In this document: positions 18,645-26,116 of the stretch, piece after piece
How the letters are laid out: every line of letters begins with the position of its first letter
How positions within the stretch are numbered: the first letter of the stretch is position 1
Source of the DNA: JACKEQ01 sp041389565
GTDB lineage: Bacteria > Myxococcota_A > UBA796 > GCA-2862545
NCBI GenBank assembly: GCA_041389565.1
Contig: JAWKRP010000014.1
Span: 159,883 to 223,882 of the forward strand
DNA: 64,000 nt
Reading direction: 5' to 3'
Notes under the pieces: model-generated
Databases searched by the model: none
What the model saw: the letters and a program-made list of their open reading frames with translations, nothing else
What the model was told of the DNA's origin: nothing
Program-made: the position numbers and the translations under genes

Positions 18645-19657
18645 CAGGCCTCCGGCTCGAGCGACCAGGCCGCGATGGCCTTCACGAGGCGGCTCGACAG
18701 GCAGATGCCCACGTGCCCGCCCTTGAGCTCGGTGCACTGAACGGGCCCGCCCCACACGTCCTTCGCGCCGAACGCGGCGGCCGGAGGACAGATGTGGTCG
18801 CGGTCGGCCGCGAACACGTGGAGCGGCGACATGACCTTGCGGAGGTCGGCCTTGCGGCCACCGATGGGCCATCCGTCCTGGAAGTACATGTTCTGGAAGT
18901 AGCAGTTCTTGATGTAGGAGCGGTAGGCCTCGCCCCAGAAGTCGATGCTGTCGGAGTTCCAGGCCTCGATCGCGGCCCAGGTGTCCTGGAAGCCCGGCTG
19001 GTCGAACCGCTCCCACAGGCCCTTCCACTTGTCCGGCGTGGTGGACGGCTTGAGCCACACGAAGCTCGTGCCCATCAGCTCGGCCGGGAAGTTCCCGTGG
19101 TTGTCGATGATCTGGTCGACCGGGAAGGTCTCGGGATCGGCCCAGGTCGCGAGGCGGCCGGCGTGCCGGAAGTCGATGGGCGCCGCGAGGAGGGCGACCC
19201 GACGGAACGAATCGGGGTACAGCCCGCAGTAGGCCGCGAGCACCGTGCCGCCCACGCAGTAGCCGAGCGCGTCGAGCGTCTCGGTGTTCCAGCGGTTGCG
19301 GGCGTGGCGGCGCGTGCGGTCGAGGGCGCGACGCATCACGCTGTCGAGCAGCTCCTCCATGCCGACGGGCGCGTCTTCGGCCTGGGGGGTGCCCCAGTCG
19401 AGCAGGTACACGGGGATGCCCGCGTCGACGAGGCCGCGGATGACGCTCTTGTGCGGGAGCAGGTCGAACACGGCCCACTTGTTGATGAGCGGCATGCTGA
19501 TGAACAGCGGCTCGCCCTTGCGCTCGGCGGGCTCGAAGTACCGCACGCAGCTCTTGTTCTGGCGGAAGATCACCTCGTGGGGCGCCGTGCCGATGGCGTA
19601 CCCGTCGAACTTGAACTTCGCGACGAACTTCGTGAACTCCATCATCTTGTCGAGCAT
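18644..19657 (-). CDS. Second PhaC-like PHA synthase paralogue
   Basis: 337 residues. Same fold as its neighbour, with GYCVGG (Cys134), Asp285 (FAADRDH) and His315 (KGGHVG), so the triad looks complete. The N-terminus is shorter and differs; a region at 215-260 is rich in Trp, Tyr and Phe, possibly the lid. AAGGAG lies five bases before the ATG, which overlaps the stop of the PhaE-like gene. Two different intact PhaC genes in tandem suggest a mixed synthase or different substrates. A related depolymerase or transacylase role is possible. Confidence 0.85.
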   Translation of the reverse strand: MLDKMMEFTKFVAKFKFDGYAIGTAPHEVIFRQNKSCVRYFEPAERKGEPLFISMPLINKWAVFDLLPHKSVIRGLVDAGIPVYLLDWGTPQAEDAPVGMEELLDSVMRRALDRTRRHARNRWNTETLDALGYCVGGTVLAAYCGLYPDSFRRVALLAAPIDFRHAGRLATWADPETFPVDQIIDNHGNFPAELMGTSFVWLKPSTTPDKWKGLWERFDQPGFQDTWAAIEAWNSDSIDFWGEAYRSYIKNCYFQNMYFQDGWPIGGRKADLRKVMSPLHVFAADRDHICPPAAAFGAKDVWGGPVQCTELKGGHVGICLSSRLVKAIAAWSLEPEA

Positions 19658-20121
19658 CACGACTCCTTCTTCGCGCGCGGGCGACGGTTGGCGGACGAGG
19701 CCGGCGAGCCGCCCTCGAGCGCTTCGAGACGGGCTTCGAGGGCCGCGAGCTTCTCGCGCAGCTCGATCCGGGTCTCCGCCGCGTCGATGCGGGCAGTGAT
19801 CGCTTCCTTCTCGATGCGGCCGAGCGTGTCCTGGATGTTCAGGAGGTGATCCTCGACGGTGAGGACCTTCTCCTCGAGCAGGGTGGCGATGCGCGCCACG
19901 CGCACGAGGTCACCGCGCGTGGGCAGGTGCATCTTGGTGAGGTTCTCGTCGACGGCCTTCGCGTAGGCCCCGCGCATGCGGGACTGGTTCGCGACGTTCT
20001 CGCCGAGCGCGGACAGGAACGCGGGGTTCTCGAGGACCTGGTCCCACCAGGCCGTCATCCCCTGCTCCCACTGCTCGTAGAACTGCTGGGACATCTTCGT
20101 GAGGTCGGGCATCTCGGACAT
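19657..20121 (-). CDS. PhaE-like PHA synthase subunit
   Basis: 154 residues, about half the length of classical PhaE. The helical N-terminus has several Trp (YEQWEQGMTAWWDQVLENP), then LPTRGDLVRVARIATLLEEK, the conserved 'LPTR..' segment at which PhaE contacts PhaC and which precedes the coiled coil. The C-terminus is a long coiled coil (100-138) and a basic tail RRPRAKKES. It probably activates the PhaC encoded just downstream. Its position as first gene of the three-gene synthase operon supports this. Confidence 0.75.
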   Translation of the reverse strand: MSEMPDLTKMSQQFYEQWEQGMTAWWDQVLENPAFLSALGENVANQSRMRGAYAKAVDENLTKMHLPTRGDLVRVARIATLLEEKVLTVEDHLLNIQDTLGRIEKEAITARIDAAETRIELREKLAALEARLEALEGGSPASSANRRPRAKKES

Positions 20122-20184
20122 CTCGTCTCCAGGGACAGCGGGCGATCTGGGGGTCGGACGCGCCGCAGCACGTCCGGCCCGGAG

Positions 20185-20200
20185 AACGACCGGGGTCGTT
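20185..20200. other. Short hairpin between phasin and synthase genes
   Basis: AACGAC-CGGG-GTCGTT forms a six-base-pair stem with a four-base loop. On the transcribed minus strand no T-run follows, so it is not a standard terminator. It may set the ratio of phasin to synthase message or stabilise an RNA end. Confidence 0.3.
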
Positions 20201-20217
20201 TACGGAACCGGTGAGGC

Positions 20218-20454
20218 TCAGGCCGCGGCGGTCTCGTCGGCGCCGAAGCTGTCGACGAACATCTGCTGCATCGCACGGGTGGCCTTGTGGTTGGCCTCGA
20301 GGACGTTGCGGTAGCCGTCGATCATGGCGTTGACCTGCTTCTGGCTCGCGAGCACCATGGTGGACTGCCAGTCCATCATCTGGCCGGCCACGTTGGTGGA
20401 CAGCTCGAAGTTCGACTTGAGGTTCTTGCGCACGGTGTCGTTCATCGGGAACAT
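20218..20454 (-). CDS. Small phasin-like granule protein
   Basis: 78 residues from an ATG with AGGAGA seven bases upstream. Entirely helical and amphipathic with no membrane segment: STNVAGQMMDWQSTMVLASQKQVNAMIDGY, then a tail MQQMFVDSFGADE. This is the phasin type that coats PHA granules. The gene lies between the PhaR gene (divergent) and the synthase genes, and its promoter carries a palindrome, as expected for a PhaR-repressed phasin. Shorter than most phasins (about 110-190 residues). Confidence 0.75.
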   Translation of the reverse strand: MFPMNDTVRKNLKSNFELSTNVAGQMMDWQSTMVLASQKQVNAMIDGYRNVLEANHKATRAMQQMFVDSFGADETAAA

Positions 20455-20485
20455 GGGGAAGTCTCCTGTTCGGGTTGACGCCTGT

Positions 20486-20513
20486 AGTCTAGCCTCTTGC
20501 CGCACTGCGGCAA
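20486..20513 (-). promoter_or_regulatory. Candidate phasin promoter
   Basis: On the minus strand TTGCCG (20513-20508), a 16-base spacer, then TAGACT (20491-20486). Four of six bases match at both boxes. The -35 is inside the palindrome at 20496-20514, so repressor and RNA polymerase would compete. Confidence 0.45.
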
Positions 20514-20514
20514 G
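20496..20514. promoter_or_regulatory. Perfect palindrome, probable PhaR operator 1
   Basis: CTTGCCGC-ACT-GCGGCAAG: eight-base perfect arms with a three-base centre, in the 111-bp gap between the divergent phasin and phaR genes. Known PhaR sites are TGC/GCA-rich palindromes (from memory, Paracoccus). The shared TTGC...GCAA core recurs at 20524-20534. Confidence 0.65.
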
Positions 20515-20523
20515 CACTTTTCT

Positions 20524-20534
20524 TTGCGTCGCAA
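20524..20534. promoter_or_regulatory. Perfect palindrome, probable PhaR operator 2
   Basis: TTGCG-T-CGCAA, an 11-base perfect inverted repeat nine bases from operator 1 and about 30 bases before the phaR ATG. It shares the TTGC/GCAA ends of operator 1 and is placed to let PhaR repress its own gene. Confidence 0.55.
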
Positions 20535-20565
20535 CAAAACACGCTCCAAAGGACATCCTGGCGCG

Positions 20566-21129
20566 ATGATCATCATCAAGAAGTACGGGAATCGACGGCT
20601 GTACGACACCACGAGCAGCGCCTACGTCAACCTGCAGCAGATCGCGGACCGGATCCGCGAGGGTCATCGGATCCAGGTGATCGACGCCAAGGAGGGAGAC
20701 GATCTCACCCAGCAGACGCTGCTCCAGATCCTGCTCGAGCTCCAGGGCACCAAGCTCCTGCTGCCACCGGGACTGCTGCATCGCATGATCCGCAGCACCA
20801 CCGACAACCCGGTCCAGCGCATGGCGATGACGCAGCTCGCCACGGGCCTGCAGATGCTCGACCAGCAGCTCGAGGCCTTCGAGGGGCAGACGGGCTGGAT
20901 CCGTCCCGATCATCCGCCGCCCGTCGCGAAGCCCGAGCCCACGCCGCAGTCATCGCGAAAGCGGCGCCCACCGCCGCCCCCGGATCCTGTCGACGACGAT
21001 CTGGACGACGACGACGGGCTGGAAGAAGACGACGACGCACCCGACACGGCGTCGAAGGTCGACGGGGAGCTCGACGATCTCCGCGCCCGCCTGGCTGCCC
21101 TCGAGAAGCGCCTGACCGGGAAGAAGTGA
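20566..21129 (+). CDS. phaR: Polyhydroxyalkanoate synthesis repressor PhaR
   Basis: 187 residues. The N-terminal PHB accumulation regulatory domain is clear: IIIKKYGNRRLYDTTSSAYV followed by NLQQIADRIREGHRIQVIDAKEGDD, then the LTQQTLLQILLE segment. The C-terminal third is Pro-rich, then strongly acidic (DDDLDDDDGLEEDDD), ending in a short coiled coil. PhaR binds both DNA and PHA granules and releases phasin repression when polymer builds up. The divergent phasin gene and two palindromes fit this. Its stop overlaps the next start (GTGA). Confidence 0.92.
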   Translation: MIIIKKYGNRRLYDTTSSAYVNLQQIADRIREGHRIQVIDAKEGDDLTQQTLLQILLELQGTKLLLPPGLLHRMIRSTTDNPVQRMAMTQLATGLQMLDQQLEAFEGQTGWIRPDHPPPVAKPEPTPQSSRKRRPPPPPDPVDDDLDDDDGLEEDDDAPDTASKVDGELDDLRARLAALEKRLTGKK

Positions 21130-22118
21130 ACGCGATGCTGCGGTGCAGCATTCTGCTCCTGGTGGGCTGCACCCCGCGGATGGGACGCCTCGATCTGGAG
21201 TCGCCCGCAGTCGTCTCGGAGCTCGGCCTCCCCGCCTCCGTCGCGGACACCACCCGGTTCGCGGTGCTCGGAGACTTCGGCCACCAGGACGACGGGGCGC
21301 TTCCCGCATCGTCGCGCACGCTGCTCGACCGCGTGCTCGAGGGCTGCCCGGACTGTGACTTCGTCGTGCTGGCCGGCGACAACGTGTATCCGAACGGGGT
21401 CCCGCGCTCGGGAGACACGCGGGTGCTCGACGCGATCGCGGATGCCGTGCCGATCCCCGTGGTCGTCGTGCTCGGGAACCACGACTGGGGGGCGTACTGG
21501 TGGCCCTTCGGAGGCGCGAGCCGGCAGCGGGCGACTCGCGAGCTCGAGTGGATCGCACGTCGCGACGACGTGGTGGGCGGGCACTTCTGGTCGCTCGACA
21601 CTCCGGCGGCACGGCTCGTGGGGCTCGACTCCACGTACCTCGTGCGGCGCTGCAGCAAGACCGGCACGTGTCGCGGACAGGATGCCATCGCGATCCTCCG
21701 CCCGACGTTCGACACCGACCGGTGGACGGTCGCCGTGGGCCACCATCCCCTCGCCTCCGACGGATGGCACGGAGACGCGGGACACTACGCGGATCCGGTC
21801 GTCTCGCTCGGTCGCGGGCGGGGCTACCGCACGCTCCTGGAGGCCGTGTCGCCGGATCTGGTGGTGTCCGGGCACGACCACCACCTCCAGGTCGTCCCCG
21901 ACGGGTCGATCCTCCAGGTCGTCTCGGGTTCCGGATCCGAGCAGCGCCCGGTCCGGGCCCGTGCGTCCAGCCTGTTCGCCTCCGACCAGGCCGGGTTCGC
22001 GCTCGTCACGCTCACGTCCGACGAGCTTCGGATCGAGATCCACACCGAAGGGGCCTGCACGGCCTTCACCCGCGACCGCACGAGCGCCCCCCGTCCGGCC
22101 CCCTGCGGTGGTATCTAG
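21126..22118 (+). CDS. Calcineurin-like metallophosphoesterase, lipoprotein
   Basis: 330 residues. Metal-site motifs in order: GDFGHQDD (Asp50), GDNVYPNG (Asp85/Asn86), GNHDWG (Asn118/His119), VGHHPLAS, SGHDHHLQ. The spacing is of the purple acid phosphatase-like group. The N-terminus CSILLLVGC is a short signal with lipobox, so it should act outside the cytoplasm. Start is GTG at 21126 overlapping the phaR stop, or ATG at 21135. Substrate unknown; phosphate release from phosphomonoesters is the family's usual activity. Confidence 0.88.
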   Translation: MNAMLRCSILLLVGCTPRMGRLDLESPAVVSELGLPASVADTTRFAVLGDFGHQDDGALPASSRTLLDRVLEGCPDCDFVVLAGDNVYPNGVPRSGDTRVLDAIADAVPIPVVVVLGNHDWGAYWWPFGGASRQRATRELEWIARRDDVVGGHFWSLDTPAARLVGLDSTYLVRRCSKTGTCRGQDAIAILRPTFDTDRWTVAVGHHPLASDGWHGDAGHYADPVVSLGRGRGYRTLLEAVSPDLVVSGHDHHLQVVPDGSILQVVSGSGSEQRPVRARASSLFASDQAGFALVTLTSDELRIEIHTEGACTAFTRDRTSAPRPAPCGGI

Positions 22119-22125
22119 ATCGCAG

Positions 22126-22506
22126 ATGCCCACCTCCGTGCTCATCGCCATCGCTGTCGCGGTCGGCTTCGCGCTCTGGTTCTCGCTTCGCCCGAAGGGA
22201 GATCCCGCGGCCCTGCGCGCCTTCCTGGAGCGGGGCGCGCTCGTGCTCGACGTCCGCACGCCGGGCGAGTTCCGCAGGCTCCACGCGAAGACCGCCCGGA
22301 ACATCCCGGTCGACGAGCTGGGGGCGCGTGTCGGAGAGCTCGGTGCGCCCGGTCCCATCGTCGTGTACTGCGCCTCCGGGATGCGGAGCCGCCGGGCTAC
22401 GCAGATCCTCCAGGGTCAGGGCTTCGAGGTGCTCGACGTGGGGCGCGTGTCGGCATTCCCCGAGGATCTCCTCGAGAAGCAGCCGAACAACGCCTCGATC
22501 AGCTAG
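22126..22506 (+). CDS. Membrane-anchored rhodanese-like protein
   Basis: 126 residues. One N-terminal membrane segment (about 4-20), then a single rhodanese domain: LVLDVRTPGEFRRLHAKTARNIP and the active-site loop CASGMRSRRA with Cys persulfide-forming residue. Family role: sulfur transfer. The anchor suggests the domain faces the periplasm, as in other envelope rhodaneses. Starts seven bases after the phosphoesterase gene; no strong ribosome site. The 3' end overlaps the convergent gene by eight bases. Confidence 0.85.
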   Translation: MPTSVLIAIAVAVGFALWFSLRPKGDPAALRAFLERGALVLDVRTPGEFRRLHAKTARNIPVDELGARVGELGAPGPIVVYCASGMRSRRATQILQGQGFEVLDVGRVSAFPEDLLEKQPNNASIS

Positions 22507-22978
22507 CGTCGGCGGGCAGCGGCACCCCGTGGCGCACGAGCGTCTCGGCGACGAGCGCGGCGGTCTCGGATGCCAGCCTCGTGCAGTGTGCGTGCCGCTG
22601 CGGGCCTCCGAACTCCCCCTGGTCCTGCACGAGCTCGTTGCACGACGACCGCCGCAAGCGCTCGGGCAGACGGGCCTCGTAGTCCATCATCGCCGCGCGG
22701 AGCGCACCGGTGACGGGCCCGGCCGGATCGGGGTCGCCGAGGATCTCGCCGAGGATCATCCGGCCGGACAGCGCCACTCCGCAGGGCCCGAGCCCCGTGA
22801 GCCCACCGCGCCGGAGCGCCTGGTACGCGGGCGTCGCGCGCCCGAACGTCGACGCCATCGCGATCCCGCAAGAGTGGTGCGGCACCTCGACGCCGTCGTA
22901 CAGCACCCTCGCGGTCTCGCGGCACCGCTCCACCCAGGCGGCCTCGGCTTCGGTCAACGGGCGGTCCCAGTCCGCCAT
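22499..22978 (-). CDS. C_GCAxxG_C_C-type Cys protein
   Basis: 159 residues; GAGGAGG lies five bases before the ATG. Four conserved Cys at 37 (HHSCGIA), 66 (GPCGVALSG), 113 (SSCNEL) and 132 (AHCTRL). The GLGPCGVALSGRMILGEI stretch is close to the central motif of the C_GCAxxG_C_C family of putative redox proteins, although the first GCA block is altered. No signal peptide. Divergent from the lipoprotein at 23018 with only 39 bp between starts. Confidence 0.6.
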   Translation of the reverse strand: MADWDRPLTEAEAAWVERCRETARVLYDGVEVPHHSCGIAMASTFGRATPAYQALRRGGLTGLGPCGVALSGRMILGEILGDPDPAGPVTGALRAAMMDYEARLPERLRRSSCNELVQDQGEFGGPQRHAHCTRLASETAALVAETLVRHGVPLPADAS

Positions 22979-23017
22979 GCGGCCCTCCTCGCGGTACAAC
23001 TGCCCCGGGAGGATGCC

Positions 23018-23659
23018 ATGCGCGCAGCCCTGGTCATCACAGCAATCCTCGCGCTCGCGTGCGGTGGCGCCGCCACCGAGACGGTCGACGACGGCGCCAT
23101 GCACGTCTGGACGGTCAGCCCGGGCGCCGGGCACCCTCAGGTCGAGCTGCACCTGGTGCTGGAAGACCGCGTGGCCGTGTACGTGGGCGGCAAGCACTCG
23201 GGCGAGATCACGATCCCCGTCATCCCCGAGAGTCGGCGCGACACGAAGGGCTTCGTGATGTCGGAGATCGACGTCGACTTCGACGGCGTGAACGACCTCC
23301 AGGTGCGCGACGACGACGCCAGCGGCGCGTACAACCACGCCACCTGGGTGTTCCGGTTCGACCCGAGCTCGAGCAGCTACACGAAGTGCGACGCGATCTC
23401 CGGCCTGCACAACCTCGGCGTCGACCCCGACACCGAGCGGGTGTACGCCACGTCCCTCGGCAATGGCGTGGGCTCCAGCGGCACCGAGACCTACTACCAG
23501 GCGAACGGGGGGTGTGCGTTCGAAGAGCTCGGCACGATGGGCTGGGATGTCGGCCTGTCGAACGGCCGCGGAGACGCCCGCTGCACGCTGGTGGGCGAAG
23601 AGGAGCCCGTGTGGCGCATGCAGGTCACCGAGAAGCCCGACCGGAAGTGCCCGGAATAG
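23018..23659 (+). CDS. Lipoprotein with XAC2610-like domain
   Basis: 213 residues, GGGAGG five bases before the ATG. Signal peptide with lipobox LALACGG. The mature part contains SEIDVDFDGVNDLQVRDD followed by YNHATWVFRFD, the Asp-rich calcium-like loop plus beta strands of XAC2610/FG-GAP-related proteins. Its Cys residues could form two disulfides. Probably on the outer membrane; binding role inferred only. Confidence 0.75.
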   Translation: MRAALVITAILALACGGAATETVDDGAMHVWTVSPGAGHPQVELHLVLEDRVAVYVGGKHSGEITIPVIPESRRDTKGFVMSEIDVDFDGVNDLQVRDDDASGAYNHATWVFRFDPSSSSYTKCDAISGLHNLGVDPDTERVYATSLGNGVGSSGTETYYQANGGCAFEELGTMGWDVGLSNGRGDARCTLVGEEEPVWRMQVTEKPDRKCPE

Positions 23660-23662
23660 GCG

Positions 23663-24238
23663 CTACTCGCCCATCTGCCACTGCTTCACGACGTCGAGCG
23701 GGTAGACCAGCATCAGCACGTTCAGCAGCAGGCTGTCCTTGATCCAGGCCGCGAGCATCAGCTCGGTGACCGCAAAGCCCACGACCGACACCCACCAGGG
23801 CACGGCCGCTGCGAGCGCGTAGCCCGCGACACACGCGAGGATGTCGGACACCGAGTTCGCGACGGAGTCGCCGTAGTAGTCGAGCGAGATGGTGGTCTCG
23901 CGGTAGTGCTGGATGACGCTCTCGGTGTTCTCGAGCAGCTCCCATGCGGCCTCGAGACCCGCCGCGATCACGACCGCCACACGGGGGTACCGCCCGCGCA
24001 GCACGGCGAACAGGAGCCCGTAGAACACGACCCCGTGGAGCATGTGCGAGAACGTGTACGGGTCGAGCAGGTGCTGGGAGTTGTGCAGGCTCCAGATGTC
24101 CCACGACCACGGAGACGGGCTCGCGCACTTGCACCAGGGCACGCGACCCATCGCCGTGAGCGCGACCGCCGCTGCGACGCACACACCCAGCACACCGAGG
24201 ATGGCCGGCCGCCAGTGCCGGAGCCTTTCGAGGTTCAT
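23663..24238 (-). CDS. DUF2585 (UPF0314) family membrane protein
   Basis: 191 residues with five or six membrane segments. Family signs: W..GR.PWCKC, SPWSWDIWSLHNSQHLLDPY, FSHMLHGVVFYGLL, and ENTESVIQHYRETT followed by YYGDSVANSVSDI. The conserved HxxH and Glu/Asp residues suggest a buried metal or lipid site, but no function is established for the family. It lies 10 bp after the diheme cytochrome gene on the same strand and could be the last gene of that unit. Confidence 0.88.
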   Translation of the reverse strand: MNLERLRHWRPAILGVLGVCVAAAVALTAMGRVPWCKCASPSPWSWDIWSLHNSQHLLDPYTFSHMLHGVVFYGLLFAVLRGRYPRVAVVIAAGLEAAWELLENTESVIQHYRETTISLDYYGDSVANSVSDILACVAGYALAAAVPWWVSVVGFAVTELMLAAWIKDSLLLNVLMLVYPLDVVKQWQMGE

Positions 24239-24248
24239 GCCCCGCACA

Positions 24249-25019
24249 CTACCGCGTGAGCCACGCGATGATCGCGGCCCGATCCTCGGGAGACAGCTTC
24301 GCCGTACCGTCCTCGACCACGCGGTACATCCCCGAGCCCACGAAGTCGCCGTCGGGCAGCATGCCCATCTCGAAGAACGACTCGAGATCGCCGTGCGTCC
24401 AGCTCGCGAGCGCCTCGCGATCGATGGGGGGCGCCTTGTTGAACGGGGGCGTGCCCCCTTCGAGGTAGGCGTCGCGATCGACCCGTCCGAGCCGGCTCCG
24501 CGGCGAGTGGCACTCCCCACAGTGCCCGACCACGTCGACGAGGTACTGCCCCCGCTGCTGCTCGGGCGTCGCGGTGGGGTCGGGCTCGAACGCGTGCGGA
24601 CGGAACGCAAGCCGGCGCCACGCCCACCGCTTCCAGCCCGCCGGACCGTCGTGCTCGCGGTCGGGGGTCGCCACGGGCGCCACGGTCTGCAGGAACGCCC
24701 ACAGGTCTTCGAGGTCGGCGTCGGTGAGTGCGTTGAACGACGTGTAGGGGAACGCCGGCCAGTACGCGCCATCCGGGCCCTTCCCGCGCCGCATCGCGGA
24801 CACGAAGTCGGCGTACGCCCACGTCCCGATCCCGTGCTCGGGGTCGGGCGTGAGGTTGCTTCCGTAGAAGGTGCCGAACGGCGTCTCGACGGCGTGCCCG
24901 CCCGCGTAGGGCTCGCCGCCGTCGGCGGTGTGGCAGGCCGCGCACGCACCGAGGCCCGCGAGCCGCGCACCATGCTCGGCATCCCCGGCGAAGGCGGACG
25001 CCAGCGCGAGGACGATCAG
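24249..25019 (-). CDS. Diheme cytochrome c, probable CTG start
   Basis: 256 residues. Two heme-c sites: CAACH (26-30) and CGECH (167-171), separated by a linker with WPAFPYTSFNALTDADLEDLW, typical of the diheme c subunits of membrane dehydrogenases. A short export signal (IVLALASAFAG) precedes the first heme. In this frame there is no ATG, GTG or TTG near the signal peptide. The best start is CTG at 25019, overlapping the upstream stop (CTGA) with AAGGA six bases before it. The alternative is a frameshifted fusion with the cytochrome c' gene. Confidence 0.8.
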   Translation of the reverse strand: MIVLALASAFAGDAEHGARLAGLGACAACHTADGGEPYAGGHAVETPFGTFYGSNLTPDPEHGIGTWAYADFVSAMRRGKGPDGAYWPAFPYTSFNALTDADLEDLWAFLQTVAPVATPDREHDGPAGWKRWAWRRLAFRPHAFEPDPTATPEQQRGQYLVDVVGHCGECHSPRSRLGRVDRDAYLEGGTPPFNKAPPIDREALASWTHGDLESFFEMGMLPDGDFVGSGMYRVVEDGTAKLSPEDRAAIIAWLTR

Positions 25020-25468
25020 TCCTCGTCCTTCCGGTACTCGTCGTGGCAGCCGCCGCAGCTCTTGCCGAGCGCACCGAAAGCCGGCTTGATCTCTTCCATC
25101 TTGCCACCCTCGGCGGCCTTCACGAACGCGGCGCTCGCTTCCTGGAACGTCTTGTTCGCCTTCACGAACCCATCCCAGTCGGCCCAGATCTTCGGGAGGG
25201 CTTCGGTCTTCGGCACGGCGTCGGGGCCGGAGCCCTTCGGGAACAGCTGGTCGAACGTGAGCGACGCATCGTGGATGGCCTTCGCGTGGACCGCGAGGTC
25301 GGACGTGCGGGACACCTCGCCCTTCACGATGAGCCCGCTCGCCTTCATGTGGGAGCCCACGCCATCCATCACGACGTGGCGGTAGCGGGCCGACATCTCG
25401 GGGGTGTCGTCGGCGACGGCGGTGGACGCGGCCAGGAGCGCCACCAGGGAGAGTGCACGGAACTTCAT
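25016..25468 (-). CDS. Cytochrome c' / c-556 type monoheme protein
   Basis: 150 residues. A classical signal peptide (LVALLAASTAVA) leads into a four-helix bundle with the heme site CGGCH at 138-142 near the C-terminus, the mark of class II cytochromes c. GGAGG precedes the ATG. The family binds NO/CO or transfers electrons in the periplasm. Stop overlaps the start of the diheme cytochrome, so the two hemoproteins are made together. Confidence 0.9.
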   Translation of the reverse strand: MKFRALSLVALLAASTAVADDTPEMSARYRHVVMDGVGSHMKASGLIVKGEVSRTSDLAVHAKAIHDASLTFDQLFPKGSGPDAVPKTEALPKIWADWDGFVKANKTFQEASAAFVKAAEGGKMEEIKPAFGALGKSCGGCHDEYRKDED

Positions 25469-25538
25469 CGATCCTCCATCGCGGTCCGCTATGCCGCGTC
25501 CCGCAGGGGAGCAACCCGCCGACGGCCCGCGTCCGTCC

Positions 25539-26027
25539 CTACTTCAGCTCGATGTGCACGCGCTTCCCCTTCGCGTTCGTGCCCGAGTACAGCACGGTGG
25601 GTGTAGACCGGCGCAGCGGCGCGAGCAGGTCGTCGTCGTGCAGCGTGAGGTGGAGCCCGTCCACCGTGAGGTCGGCGTCGATGCTGGAGGCCGCGAGCTT
25701 CGCGGTGTCCTCCCCCAGATCGACGGTGACGCGGAGCCCGTTCCCGATGCCGAGATCCACGGAATGCACCGCGCCGTCGGCGACCGCGCGGTGCTCGAGC
25801 CCGAGCGACCCGTTCTGGAGGGCCCACGAGCGCTTCGCACCCTCGGCCTGACGTGCCAGACGGCCCACCTCGTCGTCGAGCACGAGCTCGCCGTCGCGGG
25901 TCTTCAGGGTGACCTTGCCCTCGTCCGACGTGAGCCACGAGGTCGGCACGGCCAGGTGTCGGTCGGGCTCGTCGACCACCAGCCACACGTCTCCCGCCTG
26001 CGCCAGTCCGAGCATCATCAGCAGCAT
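25539..26027 (-). CDS. Exported protein of unknown function
   Basis: 162 residues from an ATG with GGAGG nine bases upstream. Signal peptide MLLMMLGLAQAG, then a beta-rich domain without Cys: DVWLVVDEPDRHLAVPTSWL, GNGLRVTVDLGEDTAKL, VDGLHLTLHDDDLLAPL. No family recognised. It is followed by the cytochrome genes 70 bp on, and its start lies 90 bp from the divergent kinase gene. Confidence 0.65.
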   Translation of the reverse strand: MLLMMLGLAQAGDVWLVVDEPDRHLAVPTSWLTSDEGKVTLKTRDGELVLDDEVGRLARQAEGAKRSWALQNGSLGLEHRAVADGAVHSVDLGIGNGLRVTVDLGEDTAKLAASSIDADLTVDGLHLTLHDDDLLAPLRRSTPTVLYSGTNAKGKRVHIELK

Positions 26028-26116
26028 CTGTCTCACCCTCCAGTCACATCCACTTTGCACGGCCGGGTTGGACTCGTGACGGCGAACGGGTGAAACGCAT
26101 GTGAACGGGAGGTCGG

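Noticed and set aside
20185..20200. Rho-independent terminator between phasin and PhaE-like genes
   Set aside because: Stem of six pairs with no T-run on the transcribed strand; kept only as a hairpin.
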